Of a stretch of DNA of 64,000 bases, positions 8,966-17,320 are shown piece after piece. The first letter of the stretch is position 1. The number at the start of each line of letters is the position of its first letter. The notes beneath the pieces were generated by a model. That model had not been told where the DNA came from. It searched no databases and saw nothing but the letters and a program-made list of their open reading frames with translations. A program made the position numbers and the translations under genes. The DNA is taken from NCBI RefSeq assembly GCF_002899945.2, contig NZ_PPEG02000005.1, positions 248,001 through 312,000 on the forward strand. Reading direction: 5' to 3'. This DNA comes from Chryseobacterium viscerum. Lineage in GTDB: Bacteria > Bacteroidota > Bacteroidia > Flavobacteriales > Weeksellaceae.

Positions 8966-9724
8966 TTATCTTGTAAAAACCAGTTTTGTATCCGTAGACT
9001 TCTCTTCATCAATTCTATACCCTTCATAGTTGAACGCTTTTACGTCTTCCAGACTTTTGGCATTGGTTTCAGCACAGAACCTTACCACAAGTCCTCTTGC
9101 ATGCTTGGTGTATACAACAATGGTTTTCAGTTTTCCTTCTTTTAATTCATAGAAATCAAAATCGATCACTGTATGGTTCAGTTTTTTTCTGTCGATTACT
9201 TTTCCGTATTCATTGCTGGCAAGGTGAAGCAGGATTTCTCCTTTTTTCATCTCAGAATTCAATTGGTCAGTGATTTTTTCTCTCCAGAATTCATACAGGT
9301 TTTTGTACTCCTCAAACTTGAAGGGGCGCCCCATTTCCAGTCTGTAAAGCATCACTTTATCAGATGGCTTCAAAAGACCGTAAAGACCGGAAAGCATTCT
9401 GTAGTTTTTCTGCAGATAGTCTACTGCATTTTTATCCAGAGTTTTGGCATCCAGCCCTCTGTAAACTTCCCCTGTAAAAGCAAACATAGCCGGAGCAGAT
9501 TCTTTTGCAGTAGGTTTGGATTTCCATTTTTGATTTCTTTCCCAGTTTTCATCAGCCAGTTTAGGCGATATTTCCATCAGTTCGGAAAGATATTTTGGGG
9601 ATTTTTCTTTTAAATAAGAATGTATGAATGCTGCATCTTCAATGAATTTCGGAGTAGTGGATTTCAACAGCTCTGTTGAGTTTTCTACGTTCATTAATTT
9701 TGCAGGAGATGTTATAATTTTCAT
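8966..9724 (-). CDS. yaaA: Peroxide stress protein YaaA (DUF328)
   Basis: Protein of 252 residues. The start is the ATG giving MKIITSPAKLM, the universal beginning of the family; an earlier in-frame ATG adds 11 atypical residues. Further family hallmarks are FTGEVYRGLDA, RMLSGLYGLLKPSD and the C-terminal VVYTKHARG. In Escherichia coli YaaA lowers intracellular free iron during hydrogen peroxide stress. It lies between the CPBP protease gene (4 bp upstream) and prmC (adjacent). Confidence 0.94.
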   Translation of the reverse strand: MKIITSPAKLMNVENSTELLKSTTPKFIEDAAFIHSYLKEKSPKYLSELMEISPKLADENWERNQKWKSKPTAKESAPAMFAFTGEVYRGLDAKTLDKNAVDYLQKNYRMLSGLYGLLKPSDKVMLYRLEMGRPFKFEEYKNLYEFWREKITDQLNSEMKKGEILLHLASNEYGKVIDRKKLNHTVIDFDFYELKEGKLKTIVVYTKHARGLVVRFCAETNAKSLEDVKAFNYEGYRIDEEKSTDTKLVFTR

Positions 9725-9728
9725 AATG

Positions 9729-10430
9729 TTAAAATGCAGATAAATGTTTAATGTCAATAAAATTCATGGCCATCAGAGAGATAAAGTCAATCATAAAATG
9801 ACAAATGATCAAAATTTTAATGTTTGAATAAAGTTTATAAAACATAGCAAAAACGACTCCAATAAAGAAAGGAATGACTACCTGGCCTATGGTTCCGTAA
9901 GTACTGTGCAGAATTCCAAATAGAATGGCTGAAACAAAAATACCCAGAAGTGGACTGTTATAAAGTTTTTCAATTCTTGGCTGTATGTACCCCCGCATTA
10001 GAAACTCTTCTACAGCACCTGCTGTAAAGCATGTAAAAATAATTAAAAAATAATCATTTTTAAAAATGGAAGTAAGCTCAAAAAGTTTTTCACTTATTTT
10101 TTCCTGAACCAAAAGCTGGATCATTACATTCAGAAGTGCTCCACCAATGCTGCAGATAAAATATAAGTACAGAATAGTCTTTATATAAAATACGGCAGGA
10201 TATTTTTTTTCTTCTCTGAGTAAAAAAGTGCTTTTTTCGATAAAAAGACTGTACAGAAATACAATGAGAAAAACTCCCCATATTGCAACTCTACTGAGGA
10301 AAAAGTTGTCTTTTGTGATCCCTCTTGTCCCTGTGATCATCGTAACGACAGGAAAAATATAAAGCATCACAGCAGCCAACAGCACAAAAGTGAGTAAAAT
10401 TCCTACAGAATATTTCCCATTAAGACTCAT
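9729..10430 (-). CDS. CPBP family intramembrane glutamic endopeptidase
   Basis: Membrane protein of 233 residues with about six helices. The CAAX-protease/bacteriocin-processing motifs are complete: Glu141-Glu142-xxx-Arg146 (EEFLMR), His175 in FGILHS, and His211-xxx-Asp215 near the C-terminus. The substrate is unknown; family members process prenylated proteins, peptide bacteriocins or signalling proteins. The gene runs with yaaA, with 4 bp between them, and no bacteriocin gene is nearby. Confidence 0.9.
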   Translation of the reverse strand: MSLNGKYSVGILLTFVLLAAVMLYIFPVVTMITGTRGITKDNFFLSRVAIWGVFLIVFLYSLFIEKSTFLLREEKKYPAVFYIKTILYLYFICSIGGALLNVMIQLLVQEKISEKLFELTSIFKNDYFLIIFTCFTAGAVEEFLMRGYIQPRIEKLYNSPLLGIFVSAILFGILHSTYGTIGQVVIPFFIGVVFAMFYKLYSNIKILIICHFMIDFISLMAMNFIDIKHLSAF

Positions 10431-10468
10431 AATCCAATACCCCTAAACTTTGAACTTTATATTTTGAA

Positions 10469-11080
10469 TTAAATAATTCCTTTTCCCTGACGGATAACTT
10501 CCGGTTCTCCTGAAGTAAGATCCACAATTGTGGAAGCAATATTATCTCCATATCCTGAATCAATGACAATATCCACCAAATGGTCATATTTTTCGGCAAT
10601 AAGTTCCGGATCAGTAGAGTATTCAATGATTTCATCATCATCTCTGATGGAAGTGGAAGCAATAGGGTGCCCTAGTTTTTCAACGATAAGCTGTGGGATC
10701 GGGTGATCAGGAACACGGATACCAATTGTTTTATGTCCTTTATAGGCTAAAGGTAAACTTTTGTTGGCTTCAAGAATGAAGGTAAACGGTCCCGGAAGAT
10801 GACTTTTCAGAAATCTGAAAATCGAAGTATCAATAGGTCTTGTAAAGTCGGAAAGGTGGCTGAGATCATTACATATAATTGAGAATTTTGACTTCTCAAG
10901 CTTTATTTTTTTGAGCTGCGCCAGTTTTTCCATGGCTTTTATATCAAAAATATTACAGCCTAAGGCATATATCGTATCCGAAGGATAGATGATAAGTCCG
11001 CCATTTTTTAAAGTTTTAATAACCTCATTCACAAGATTTTCCTGCGGGTTGTCGGGGTAGATTTTTAATATTTTTGCCAT
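10469..11080 (-). CDS. L-threonylcarbamoyladenylate synthase (Sua5/YciO/YrdC family)
   Basis: Protein of 203 residues that would make threonylcarbamoyl-AMP from threonine, bicarbonate and ATP, the first step of t6A37 modification of ANN-reading tRNAs. The start is set at the ATG of MAKILKIYP. The fold motifs GGLIIYPSDTIYALGCN, KSKFSIICND, GPFTFIL and the late GxxGxNxAST-like SGYGDNIASTIVDL are visible. The length is that of the single-domain YciO/YrdC type, lacking the Sua5 C-terminal domain. It is transcribed away from the tRNA cluster; the proximity to tRNA genes may be coincidence. Confidence 0.9.
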   Translation of the reverse strand: MAKILKIYPDNPQENLVNEVIKTLKNGGLIIYPSDTIYALGCNIFDIKAMEKLAQLKKIKLEKSKFSIICNDLSHLSDFTRPIDTSIFRFLKSHLPGPFTFILEANKSLPLAYKGHKTIGIRVPDHPIPQLIVEKLGHPIASTSIRDDDEIIEYSTDPELIAEKYDHLVDIVIDSGYGDNIASTIVDLTSGEPEVIRQGKGII

Positions 11081-11162
11081 TAAACAAAGATACAAATAAT
11101 AAAATAGTTTTCATGAAAGTCCTTTATTTAAAAGAAAAATTAGGATTTGTAAAAAATATTCG

Positions 11163-11170
11163 TACCTTTG
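11163..11170 (+). promoter_or_regulatory. Candidate -7 element of the tRNA array
   Basis: TACCTTTG matches TAnnTTTG and ends 11 bp before the first tRNA, which would leave a leader of a few nucleotides. No good TTG lies 17-23 bp upstream; the nearest TTTG is only 13 bp away. Confidence 0.55.
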
Positions 11171-11181
11171 CAATCCAATAT

Positions 11182-11254
<73 letters not shown>

Positions 11255-11292
11255 CTAAGAAAGTGTTTTCGGTAAACACTCTAAAAATACAC

Positions 11293-11365
<73 letters not shown>

Positions 11366-11404
11366 CTAAGATAAGTGCTTTCGGTAAGCACTCTAAAAAT
11401 ACAC

Positions 11405-11477
<73 letters not shown>

Positions 11478-11515
11478 CTAAGTAAGTGTTTTCGGTAAAC
11501 ACTCTAAAAATATAC

Positions 11516-11588
<73 letters not shown>

Positions 11589-11595
11589 CTAAACG

Positions 11596-11627
11596 AGAGA
11601 AGCAATATACTATTGCTTCTCTTTTTT
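11596..11627 (+). terminator. Terminator of the tRNA array
   Basis: Perfect 12-bp stem AGAGAAGCAATA/TATTGCTTCTCT with a 3-nt loop, directly followed by a T run. Confidence 0.92.
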
Positions 11628-11777
11628 GTTAAATAAGATTCTAAATTTTGGAAGATTTTAATTATACTATTTTATATAATTATAAAAAATGATCTTAAAG
11701 GATAGTTTTTTGTAGCGTCTTTAATTCAGTTTGTTGTATTTCTATTAAAGGCAAAGAGATATCACATTGTTTCAGAG

Positions 11778-12599
11778 TTATTTTTGTACAAAAATACTGT
11801 GCGGAATAAGAATGTCATCTCCTTCTCTACCATATTGCGGTACAATAAATCCTTTAGGTTCATATCGGTTGGTACCGGAATTATAATACCAATTTGCACA
11901 GCCGCTTATCTGTAATTTAATGTGATAAATATGGTTATATGCCACTTCCTGAAACTCTCCGAAATCGGGAAGAGATTGATGGAGATCGTCCAACTCCTGG
12001 CCATATGCGTCGTGTAATCTCATGGCTTCTGTGCATGCTTCCTGATAAGATAGTTTATACTGGTGACTTAGAATAAAGATGATGTTCAGACTTTCAGTTT
12101 CTATTTCAAGTTCTTTTTTCAAGGAGGCAAAATCATTCTGAATTACAATAATCAGGGAAAGCAATTCTCTGCAACGTTGTACAATAGGATGATTGTAAAT
12201 ATGAACAGGCAGTACAGAATTGGTAGCAGGATCTATCAAATCACCATATGGCCACATACCGATTGAATATTTCCGAAAGCTAAGATAATGTGGAAGTAAG
12301 GGATAGACTCTGGTTTCAGATTGTTTGAAAGGGATCTCTTCCGCCATTCCATACATGATAAATTCATAGAAATTCATAGAAACACGATCTATCCAGAATT
12401 GAGGCATTCCATTTATAATCCATTCTTTTCTTGCCTGGGCCATTTGTCGCAAAATTCCGATTTCGTCAGGACGCGGCTCATCACCCATCATGACTTCATA
12501 CACTCGATCAGCCATTATTTTTAATTCTTTTGCAGGTGTCAGCCCAAAATAGTCATCGAAAATCGTGATATAGATCATTAGTCTGGCACAGGGGCGCAT
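11778..12599 (-). pseudogene. Class I terpene synthase, N-terminally truncated
   Basis: The 273-residue reading frame carries the diagnostic elements of a bacterial class I terpene cyclase in correct order. These are the metal-binding aspartates Asp15-Asp16 (FDDYFG), a candidate pyrophosphate-sensor Arg109 exactly 46 residues before the NSE triad, the triad NDFASLKKE (155-163), and a C-terminal Arg245-Tyr246 pair. Intact bacterial enzymes have roughly 70-80 residues before the aspartate-rich motif; here there are 14. An in-frame stop lies seven codons upstream of the ATG, and no missing N-terminal part was found in the upstream frames. It may be a decayed gene or an unusually short enzyme. 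The C-terminus is intact. Confidence 0.7.
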
Positions 12600-13011
12600 C
12601 CGTTCTATGCTATCTATTTAACATAATATATTTATATTTCACAGAACTTTGATATTTTATTTTGTAGATCCGATATGTTAATGGTAATAGTCAATTAAAA
12701 GGAGGAACATGTTGAATAATAGTATGAAACTGAGGATATCTCCACTTATTTTAAATAATTTTTGCTTTTTTTTCTCCTTTTTTGATTGCAGAAACCTTCA
12801 GAAAATTGAAACTTTAAAAAAATAGGTGAAAATTGAAAAACAATTATGTGGATTTAATTGGCTCATTTATAAAACATTAGAATGATGTTTTATTGAAAAA
12901 TGAAGAATAAGACACTTCAGATTAATAGTAATAGGGGTACATAGCAGATATACAATATAAATCCTTAATAAAAAATCTCGAGGTTGTAACGTTTTAGTCC
13001 TCTGATATTAT
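12600..13011. other. AT-rich intergenic region
   Basis: 412 bp without a recognised gene. On the plus strand AAAAGGAGG followed by ATG opens a 38-codon frame (12709-12825), with a Phe-rich product and no family resemblance; it is discussed as a finding. No remnant of the missing terpene synthase N-terminus was found. Confidence 0.4.
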
Positions 13012-13257
13012 TCAGAAGAGATTATTTTTCCATCTTTTATATTCTTCTCTCATGCAATGTCCACAAGGACGATAATTGTTTTGCAATGCTTCTTTTTCAT
13101 CTGTGAAGAAAACCCTGTTTTCCTTTTTCATTCGTTTCCCTGATCGGCAGTTGAGTAATCCATAGATTTTTAGCTTTTTATTGCCTCCAAAACGAACTTC
13201 TCCGCTGTGAACTTTACTTCTCAGGCTCTCGGATGATATTTGAGAATGCTGGAACAT
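13012..13257 (-). CDS. Ada-type metal-binding domain protein
   Basis: Stand-alone protein of 81 residues resembling the N-terminal Zn domain of the Ada methyl-phosphotriester repair protein: GNKKLKIYGLLNCRSGKRM, NRVFF and YRPCGHCMREEY. Ada uses four cysteines (38, 42, 69, 72). Here Cys37, Cys65 and Cys68 correspond to three of them, but Lys41 stands where the second would be. The methyl-accepting cysteine position (Cys37) is kept. There is no AraC or methyltransferase domain. It lies on the same strand as the 2OG-Fe(II) oxygenase upstream of it, and the pair may act in alkylation damage repair (inference). Confidence 0.8.
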   Translation of the reverse strand: MFQHSQISSESLRSKVHSGEVRFGGNKKLKIYGLLNCRSGKRMKKENRVFFTDEKEALQNNYRPCGHCMREEYKRWKNNLF

Positions 13258-13323
13258 TATGATTAAAGTTTATCCTTGAAGGGTTAAAGGTGTTGATAGA
13301 AACAATTCAGGTTTGTTATATGA

Positions 13324-14037
13324 CTAGCTTATTGCATCATGGAAGATAATTCCTAACGCATAACGGCTGCCTTCTTTTACTTCACTTACTCCATGTTTCA
13401 TATTGACTCTATAGTAGCCTTTGGTTCCTTTTTCAGGCTTAAACTGAGTCGTGAAAATGAGGGCATCCCCCTTTTTAGGTTGTAAGACAATAGCTTTTGA
13501 CTGCGCTCTTGGAATCTGCTGGGTAAGAACAAATTCTCCTCCTGTGAAATCCTGATTAGGCTCACTGAGCATTAGTACGATTTGGATAGGGAAGTACAGG
13601 TCACCATATAAGTCCTGATGCAACGTATTGAACCCTTTTTCTTTATATTTTAAAACCAAAACAGTAGCTTTATGCTGACCGTTCGCATGACATTGTTGTA
13701 AAAACGCCTGATGATCTGATGGAAATTGGATATCAATATGCAAAGCTTTGAACCATGAATTGGCTATAGGAGCCAGATATGGATATATATTTGTTCGTAC
13801 AGTCTGGATGATTTCAGGCAAGGGATAGTTAAAATATTTATATTCACCCAGGCCAAAACGATGCCGGGCCATGACAACCGTTTTGCGGTAAAGGGCAGTA
13901 TTATCATAATTTGACTTTATGAGTTCGCATTCTTCATCTGATAATAGATTGGGGATGATGGCATACCCGTTTTCATGCATCATTTCTGTAATGTGCTGCC
14001 AGTCTGTGTTTTTAATTGTCTGGATGATGTCTTTCAT
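13324..14037 (-). CDS. 2OG-Fe(II) oxygenase
   Basis: Protein of 237 residues, started at the ATG giving MKDIIQTIKN. The double-stranded beta-helix motifs of an Fe(II)/2-oxoglutarate dioxygenase are visible: His140-Gln-Asp142 (HQD) and His215 as metal ligands, and Arg225 in EGSRYAL as the 2-oxoglutarate-binding residue. The spacing resembles prolyl-4-hydroxylase-like members rather than classical AlkB. Because the next gene encodes an Ada-type Zn domain, a role in repair of alkylated nucleic acid is plausible, but hydroxylation of a protein or small molecule is equally compatible. Confidence 0.87.
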   Translation of the reverse strand: MKDIIQTIKNTDWQHITEMMHENGYAIIPNLLSDEECELIKSNYDNTALYRKTVVMARHRFGLGEYKYFNYPLPEIIQTVRTNIYPYLAPIANSWFKALHIDIQFPSDHQAFLQQCHANGQHKATVLVLKYKEKGFNTLHQDLYGDLYFPIQIVLMLSEPNQDFTGGEFVLTQQIPRAQSKAIVLQPKKGDALIFTTQFKPEKGTKGYYRVNMKHGVSEVKEGSRYALGIIFHDAIS

Positions 14038-14227
14038 TGGTTTGATTTTATACGGCAAAAATCCGAAGTTGTTCAGATTGATAAAATCCAAAACATGCGG
14101 TATTTACATTTTGTGAGTTGAAGATCTCTCGGTTTCCGCTTCTGGACTATGGATATAAGATTAATCTGGATGATAAGACTGGTCCTCTTTAAGGCTACTT
14201 TTGCCCTGTTAATCAAAATAAATAACG

Positions 14228-14674
14228 ATGAATTACATTATTAAAAAGGCAAGTCTTGAGGATCTTAATGAAACGGCAGAACTATTTGATCTTTACCGTG
14301 TTTTTTATAGGCAGGAATCTAATATTGAAAAAGGAAAGGCTTTTCTGAAAGAACGATTTTTAAACAGTGAATCAGATATTTTTCTTGTCATAGCCGATGG
14401 AAAAGCTGTAGGATTTGTACAGCTTTACAAATTATTTCATTATACCAAACTAGAAAAGCAATGGCTGTTAAGTGATTTGTTTGTTCACCCCGATTATAGA
14501 GGAAAAGGGCTTTCTGTAGCGTTAATTGACCGCAGCAAGCAATGGTGTGAAGAAACAGGAGCATGTGGACTAATGCTTGAAACAGAAAAGACAAATGATA
14601 TTGGAAATACATTGTATCCGCGTTGTGGATTCGAATATGATGGGCTGCACAACTATTACCATTGGTGGAAATAG
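14228..14674 (+). CDS. GNAT family N-acetyltransferase
   Basis: Protein of 148 residues with the GNAT fold. The acetyl-CoA-binding motif A reads LFVHPDYRGKGLSVALID at about 96-113, and the C-terminal strand ends YPRCGFEYDG with the usual Gly-Phe. It would transfer an acetyl group to an amine whose identity is unknown. It is monocistronic, divergent from the oxygenase gene and closed by a strong hairpin terminator. Confidence 0.92.
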   Translation: MNYIIKKASLEDLNETAELFDLYRVFYRQESNIEKGKAFLKERFLNSESDIFLVIADGKAVGFVQLYKLFHYTKLEKQWLLSDLFVHPDYRGKGLSVALIDRSKQWCEETGACGLMLETEKTNDIGNTLYPRCGFEYDGLHNYYHWWK

Positions 14675-14709
14675 ATTAACAATATTTCAGCCCTAAATAT
14701 TGTCATGAT

Positions 14710-14750
14710 AACTAAATAAGCACCTGAAAAAACGGGTGCTTATTTAGTTT
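14710..14750 (+). terminator. Terminator of the GNAT gene
   Basis: Fifteen-base-pair perfect stem AACTAAATAAGCACC/GGTGCTTATTTAGTT with a 10-nt loop ending in T residues. Confidence 0.85.
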
Positions 14751-14845
14751 CTATGTTAAAAAGTAGTATTAGTTCTACAATTCCAAACACTTAATTCTAC
14801 ATGCATTTCCTATCATTAGTGGCGTATAGTTCTATTTTTGTAATG

Positions 14846-15022
14846 CTCTTACAGATCATGGGTAGGACAGTTGATCTGTAGAGTGTATGCAAAAAAATCT
14901 CTGCCTCATTTTCTACTTTTTCCCCAAGAGTTTTATGATTAGTACCACAAAACTGCTTTTTCCGGCGGAGATTTTTTGCTTTAAATAAAAAAGAGAACCG
15001 CTATTTGCAGTTCTCTTTTTTT
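14846..15022 (+). ncRNA. Candidate structured small RNA
   Basis: The gap between the GNAT gene and the secreted-protein gene folds into ordered helices. A 12-bp hairpin with one bulge is at 14846-14858/14872-14883. A 16-bp helix joins 14889-14905 to 14964-14979 and encloses a smaller AGTTTT/AAAACT hairpin. An intrinsic terminator ends at 15022. The -7-like TATTTTTG (14833-14840) ends 5 nt before the first hairpin, fitting a start near 14846. The resulting transcript of about 177 nt has no coding signature. No known RNA family was recognised, and a -33 element is not clear. Confidence 0.45.
14987..15022. terminator. Bidirectional terminator
   Basis: Stem AAAAAAGAGAAC/GTTCTCTTTTTT, extended by GC/GC after one mismatch. 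A-rich left and T-rich right flanks let it end both the candidate small RNA (plus) and the secreted-protein gene (minus). Confidence 0.85.
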
Positions 15023-15044
15023 ATGTGGTAAGGATTGGTTTATA

Positions 15045-15626
15045 TTATTGAGCCAGCTGAGAATAAGGAGTCAATTTGTTATCATCAGACATGGTCTGTC
15101 CTAAAAACTCTCTTTTCTGATCGGCTTTCATTCTTCCTGCAGCATCATTGGCATTGAAATAAGCTTCACTTAGTTTTGTAGCAATATCAGCAGGTTTAAA
15201 ATCAAATTTTGTATCTCCTTCAACTCCTAAGTATCCGTTCTTTCTTGTAAGATTAGAAATATAGTTGTTGTAATTGATGAATGTATTTCTCAGATACTGT
15301 GTGTGGTATTCCATACATTTTTTAGACTTTTTAGAAGAATTGTTCAGAATACAGTTTTTCATATTGTTTCTGTATAAGAACCATTCAGATTCTAAAATGC
15401 CATATTCTTTACCTAAAGCAATTTTACCGTTGTTGACAATATTATTATCCCCTTCTTTCGTAGAAATAGTCTGAAGATGCTGGATAACTAATGGAACGGT
15501 AGCTTCGATTTTTGATTTTGTATCTTTTAGCATGCTAAGATCGGCAGCCGGAGAACCCTTTTTTTGTGCTGTAGTAACATTGAAAATAAGCAGTAGTAGT
15601 ACAATCAATAAATTATATCTTTTCAT
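15045..15626 (-). CDS. Secreted protein of unknown function
   Basis: Protein of 193 residues with a clear signal peptide (MKRYNLLIVLLLLIFNVTTAQ). The mature part is helical and polar, contains two cysteines in NCILNNSSKKSKKCMEYH that could form a disulphide, and has many Asn and Lys. No family is recognised. It is monocistronic, with its own terminator and more than 300 bp of non-coding DNA upstream. Confidence 0.75.
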   Translation of the reverse strand: MKRYNLLIVLLLLIFNVTTAQKKGSPAADLSMLKDTKSKIEATVPLVIQHLQTISTKEGDNNIVNNGKIALGKEYGILESEWFLYRNNMKNCILNNSSKKSKKCMEYHTQYLRNTFINYNNYISNLTRKNGYLGVEGDTKFDFKPADIATKLSEAYFNANDAAGRMKADQKREFLGQTMSDDNKLTPYSQLAQ

Positions 15627-15900
15627 GAGAAATTTTTAAAGCACTAAAATAAATATAATTTCCCAGTTAAAACAAATACATTTTAATATTATTTAATAAA
15701 ATTTAACAAATTTATAATAGATGATATTCATTGTTGTATAAATGATGTGATTAGGGTCTTTATTGAAGTGATTTTTATAATTGAATTTATAAATGAAAAG
15801 CAATTTCACCTATTTAAAATATTCTTTTTCTAAAAATATCACTCTATACCTTTCACCAGGATCGGTTAGGGATTGTAGTAAAACAATAATAACAGGTAAA
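15627..15900. other. AT-rich intergenic region
   Basis: No gene or clear regulatory element seen apart from the terminator at its right end. It must contain the promoter of the secreted-protein gene, but no good consensus match was found. Confidence 0.35.
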
Positions 15901-15939
15901 AAAAATCCACTACTATCATTTCGAAAGTAGTGGATTTTT
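15901..15939 (-). terminator. Terminator of the glutathione peroxidase transcript
   Basis: Stem AAAAATCCACTACT/AGTAGTGGATTTTT, a T run on the minus strand immediately after the gene. Confidence 0.85.
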
Positions 15940-15954
15940 AATTGACGGATCAAT

Positions 15955-16521
15955 TTATTTAAAATAATGAGTAATCTTATCACTTTCAGGAACTACTTTA
16001 GAATCAAAATGTTCCAATAGTTTTCCTTCCGGGCTGATCAGAAATTTGTTGAAGTTCCAGCTTATCGCTGCATCCAGTACTCCATTTTGAGACTTATGGG
16101 TCAGGTAGTCAAATACAGGCGTTATTTTTGAACCTTTCACGTTCACAGAAGTGGTAAGTGGAAAAGTTACCCCATAGTTTTTTTCACAAAAAGACTTGAT
16201 TTCAACATTGTCATGAAATTCCTGGTCCGCGAAATTGTCAGAAGGGAAACCAATCACAACCAGCTTATCTCCATAATCTTTATACAGCTGCTCCAATCCT
16301 TTGTACTGAGGAGTATATCCACATTTGGATGCTGTATTGACGATAAGGATGTATTTTCCTTTGTAATCAGAGAAATTGATTTTTCCTCCGTCAATGGATT
16401 CAATCTTAAAATCATAAATTGATTTTGCAGGTTTTGGACCTGTAGAATCATCTGATTTGATAAATGATGAAAGGCTTATAATTCCTATAAGTACCATTCC
16501 GATAAAAAGTATTTTTTTCAT
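15955..16521 (-). CDS. Glutathione peroxidase-family peroxidase, exported
   Basis: Protein of 188 residues with an N-terminal signal or anchor segment (KILFIGMVLIGIISLSS). The catalytic triad is readable: Cys67 in TASKCGYTPQ (a cysteine, not selenocysteine), Gln100 in DNFADQEF and Trp155 in ISWNFNKFL. Cysteine-type bacterial members usually use thioredoxin rather than glutathione as reductant. The envelope location and the Crp/Fnr gene 38 bp upstream suggest a role against peroxide in the periplasm. Confidence 0.92.
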   Translation of the reverse strand: MKKILFIGMVLIGIISLSSFIKSDDSTGPKPAKSIYDFKIESIDGGKINFSDYKGKYILIVNTASKCGYTPQYKGLEQLYKDYGDKLVVIGFPSDNFADQEFHDNVEIKSFCEKNYGVTFPLTTSVNVKGSKITPVFDYLTHKSQNGVLDAAISWNFNKFLISPEGKLLEHFDSKVVPESDKITHYFK

Positions 16522-16559
16522 TTGAAAAAAGATTTTAATATTAATTTATAAAACTTAGA

Positions 16560-17228
16560 TTATTTATTTAAGAGCATTGTTTGATCTGCAGCAAATACTT
16601 TGCCTTCTTCATCTTTAAAAATTTTTCCTTCATTTTCCATTTTTTTCAGCACTCTGCTTACTACTTCTCTTGAAGTTCCCAACCCACCTGCTATTTCTCT
16701 GTGTTTAATCTTCACAGGCTGATTCCCTGCCAGGGTTACTTTTCTTTTAATATAATTCAAAACCCGGGTATCCAAATGATGAAACATGGCCTCGTTAATC
16801 ATATCCATTACCGCAGAAAACCTTCTTTCATATTCGTGAAAAAACATTTTGTTAATGGCCGGAAATGCAACCAGCCATCTGTTCATTACAGATAACGGAA
16901 CCAATAATACTTCAGAATCCTCTTCCGCAGTAGCATATACCTTACTTATATTGTTATTAAAAATAGATGAAAAGGTCATCAGGCAGTTTTCATTATCTCC
17001 AATATGATAATAAGTAAGCTCACGTCCATCATTAAGTGAATAGACTTTAATGGCTCCTTTTATTAAAAATAAAACATATTTCACCCGGTCTCCTTCCCGG
17101 ATAATCTCCTGTCTGGCCTCTATGGTATCATATACAGCATGAGTCCTGATCTCTTCCAGAAAGCTTTCACCCAAAAAGCCAAATTTACGGTTAATAAACT
17201 CGCTTACGATATTATTTTTTTGATCCAT
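16560..17228 (-). CDS. Crp/Fnr-family transcriptional regulator
   Basis: Protein of 222 residues. An N-terminal cyclic-nucleotide-binding-like beta roll (about 30-125) is followed by the dimer helix and a C-terminal winged helix with REIAGGLGTSREVVSRVLKKMENEG. No cluster of Fe-S-ligating cysteines is visible, so an FNR-type oxygen sensor is unlikely. It lies directly upstream of the peroxidase and probably shares its transcript. A 20-bp imperfect dyad 33 bp before its start codon is a candidate autoregulatory site. Confidence 0.9.
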   Translation of the reverse strand: MDQKNNIVSEFINRKFGFLGESFLEEIRTHAVYDTIEARQEIIREGDRVKYVLFLIKGAIKVYSLNDGRELTYYHIGDNENCLMTFSSIFNNNISKVYATAEEDSEVLLVPLSVMNRWLVAFPAINKMFFHEYERRFSAVMDMINEAMFHHLDTRVLNYIKRKVTLAGNQPVKIKHREIAGGLGTSREVVSRVLKKMENEGKIFKDEEGKVFAADQTMLLNK

Positions 17229-17260
17229 TTTATATTTTTAATAAGACAAAACATTACCTT

Positions 17261-17280
17261 TCTCCGATTATAATCAGAGA
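17261..17280. promoter_or_regulatory. Candidate operator upstream of the Crp/Fnr gene
   Basis: Imperfect dyad TCTCCGATTATAATCAGAGA, with TCTC/GAGA and GATT/AATC arms. There is no T run, so it is unlikely to be a terminator of the response-regulator gene. Confidence 0.35.
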
Positions 17281-17320
17281 GTCGTTTTACTATATATTTT
17301 TGTAAGGGTTGCTGTCTCTT

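Noticed and set aside
9173..9613. 146-codon frame antisense to yaaA
   Set aside because: Phe-rich, without family resemblance, entirely inside a well-supported gene.
14846..15022. 6S RNA or SRP RNA
   Set aside because: The 5' hairpin and the terminator are separate helices, so the ends do not form the closing stem of 6S RNA, and the conserved SRP core sequence is absent.
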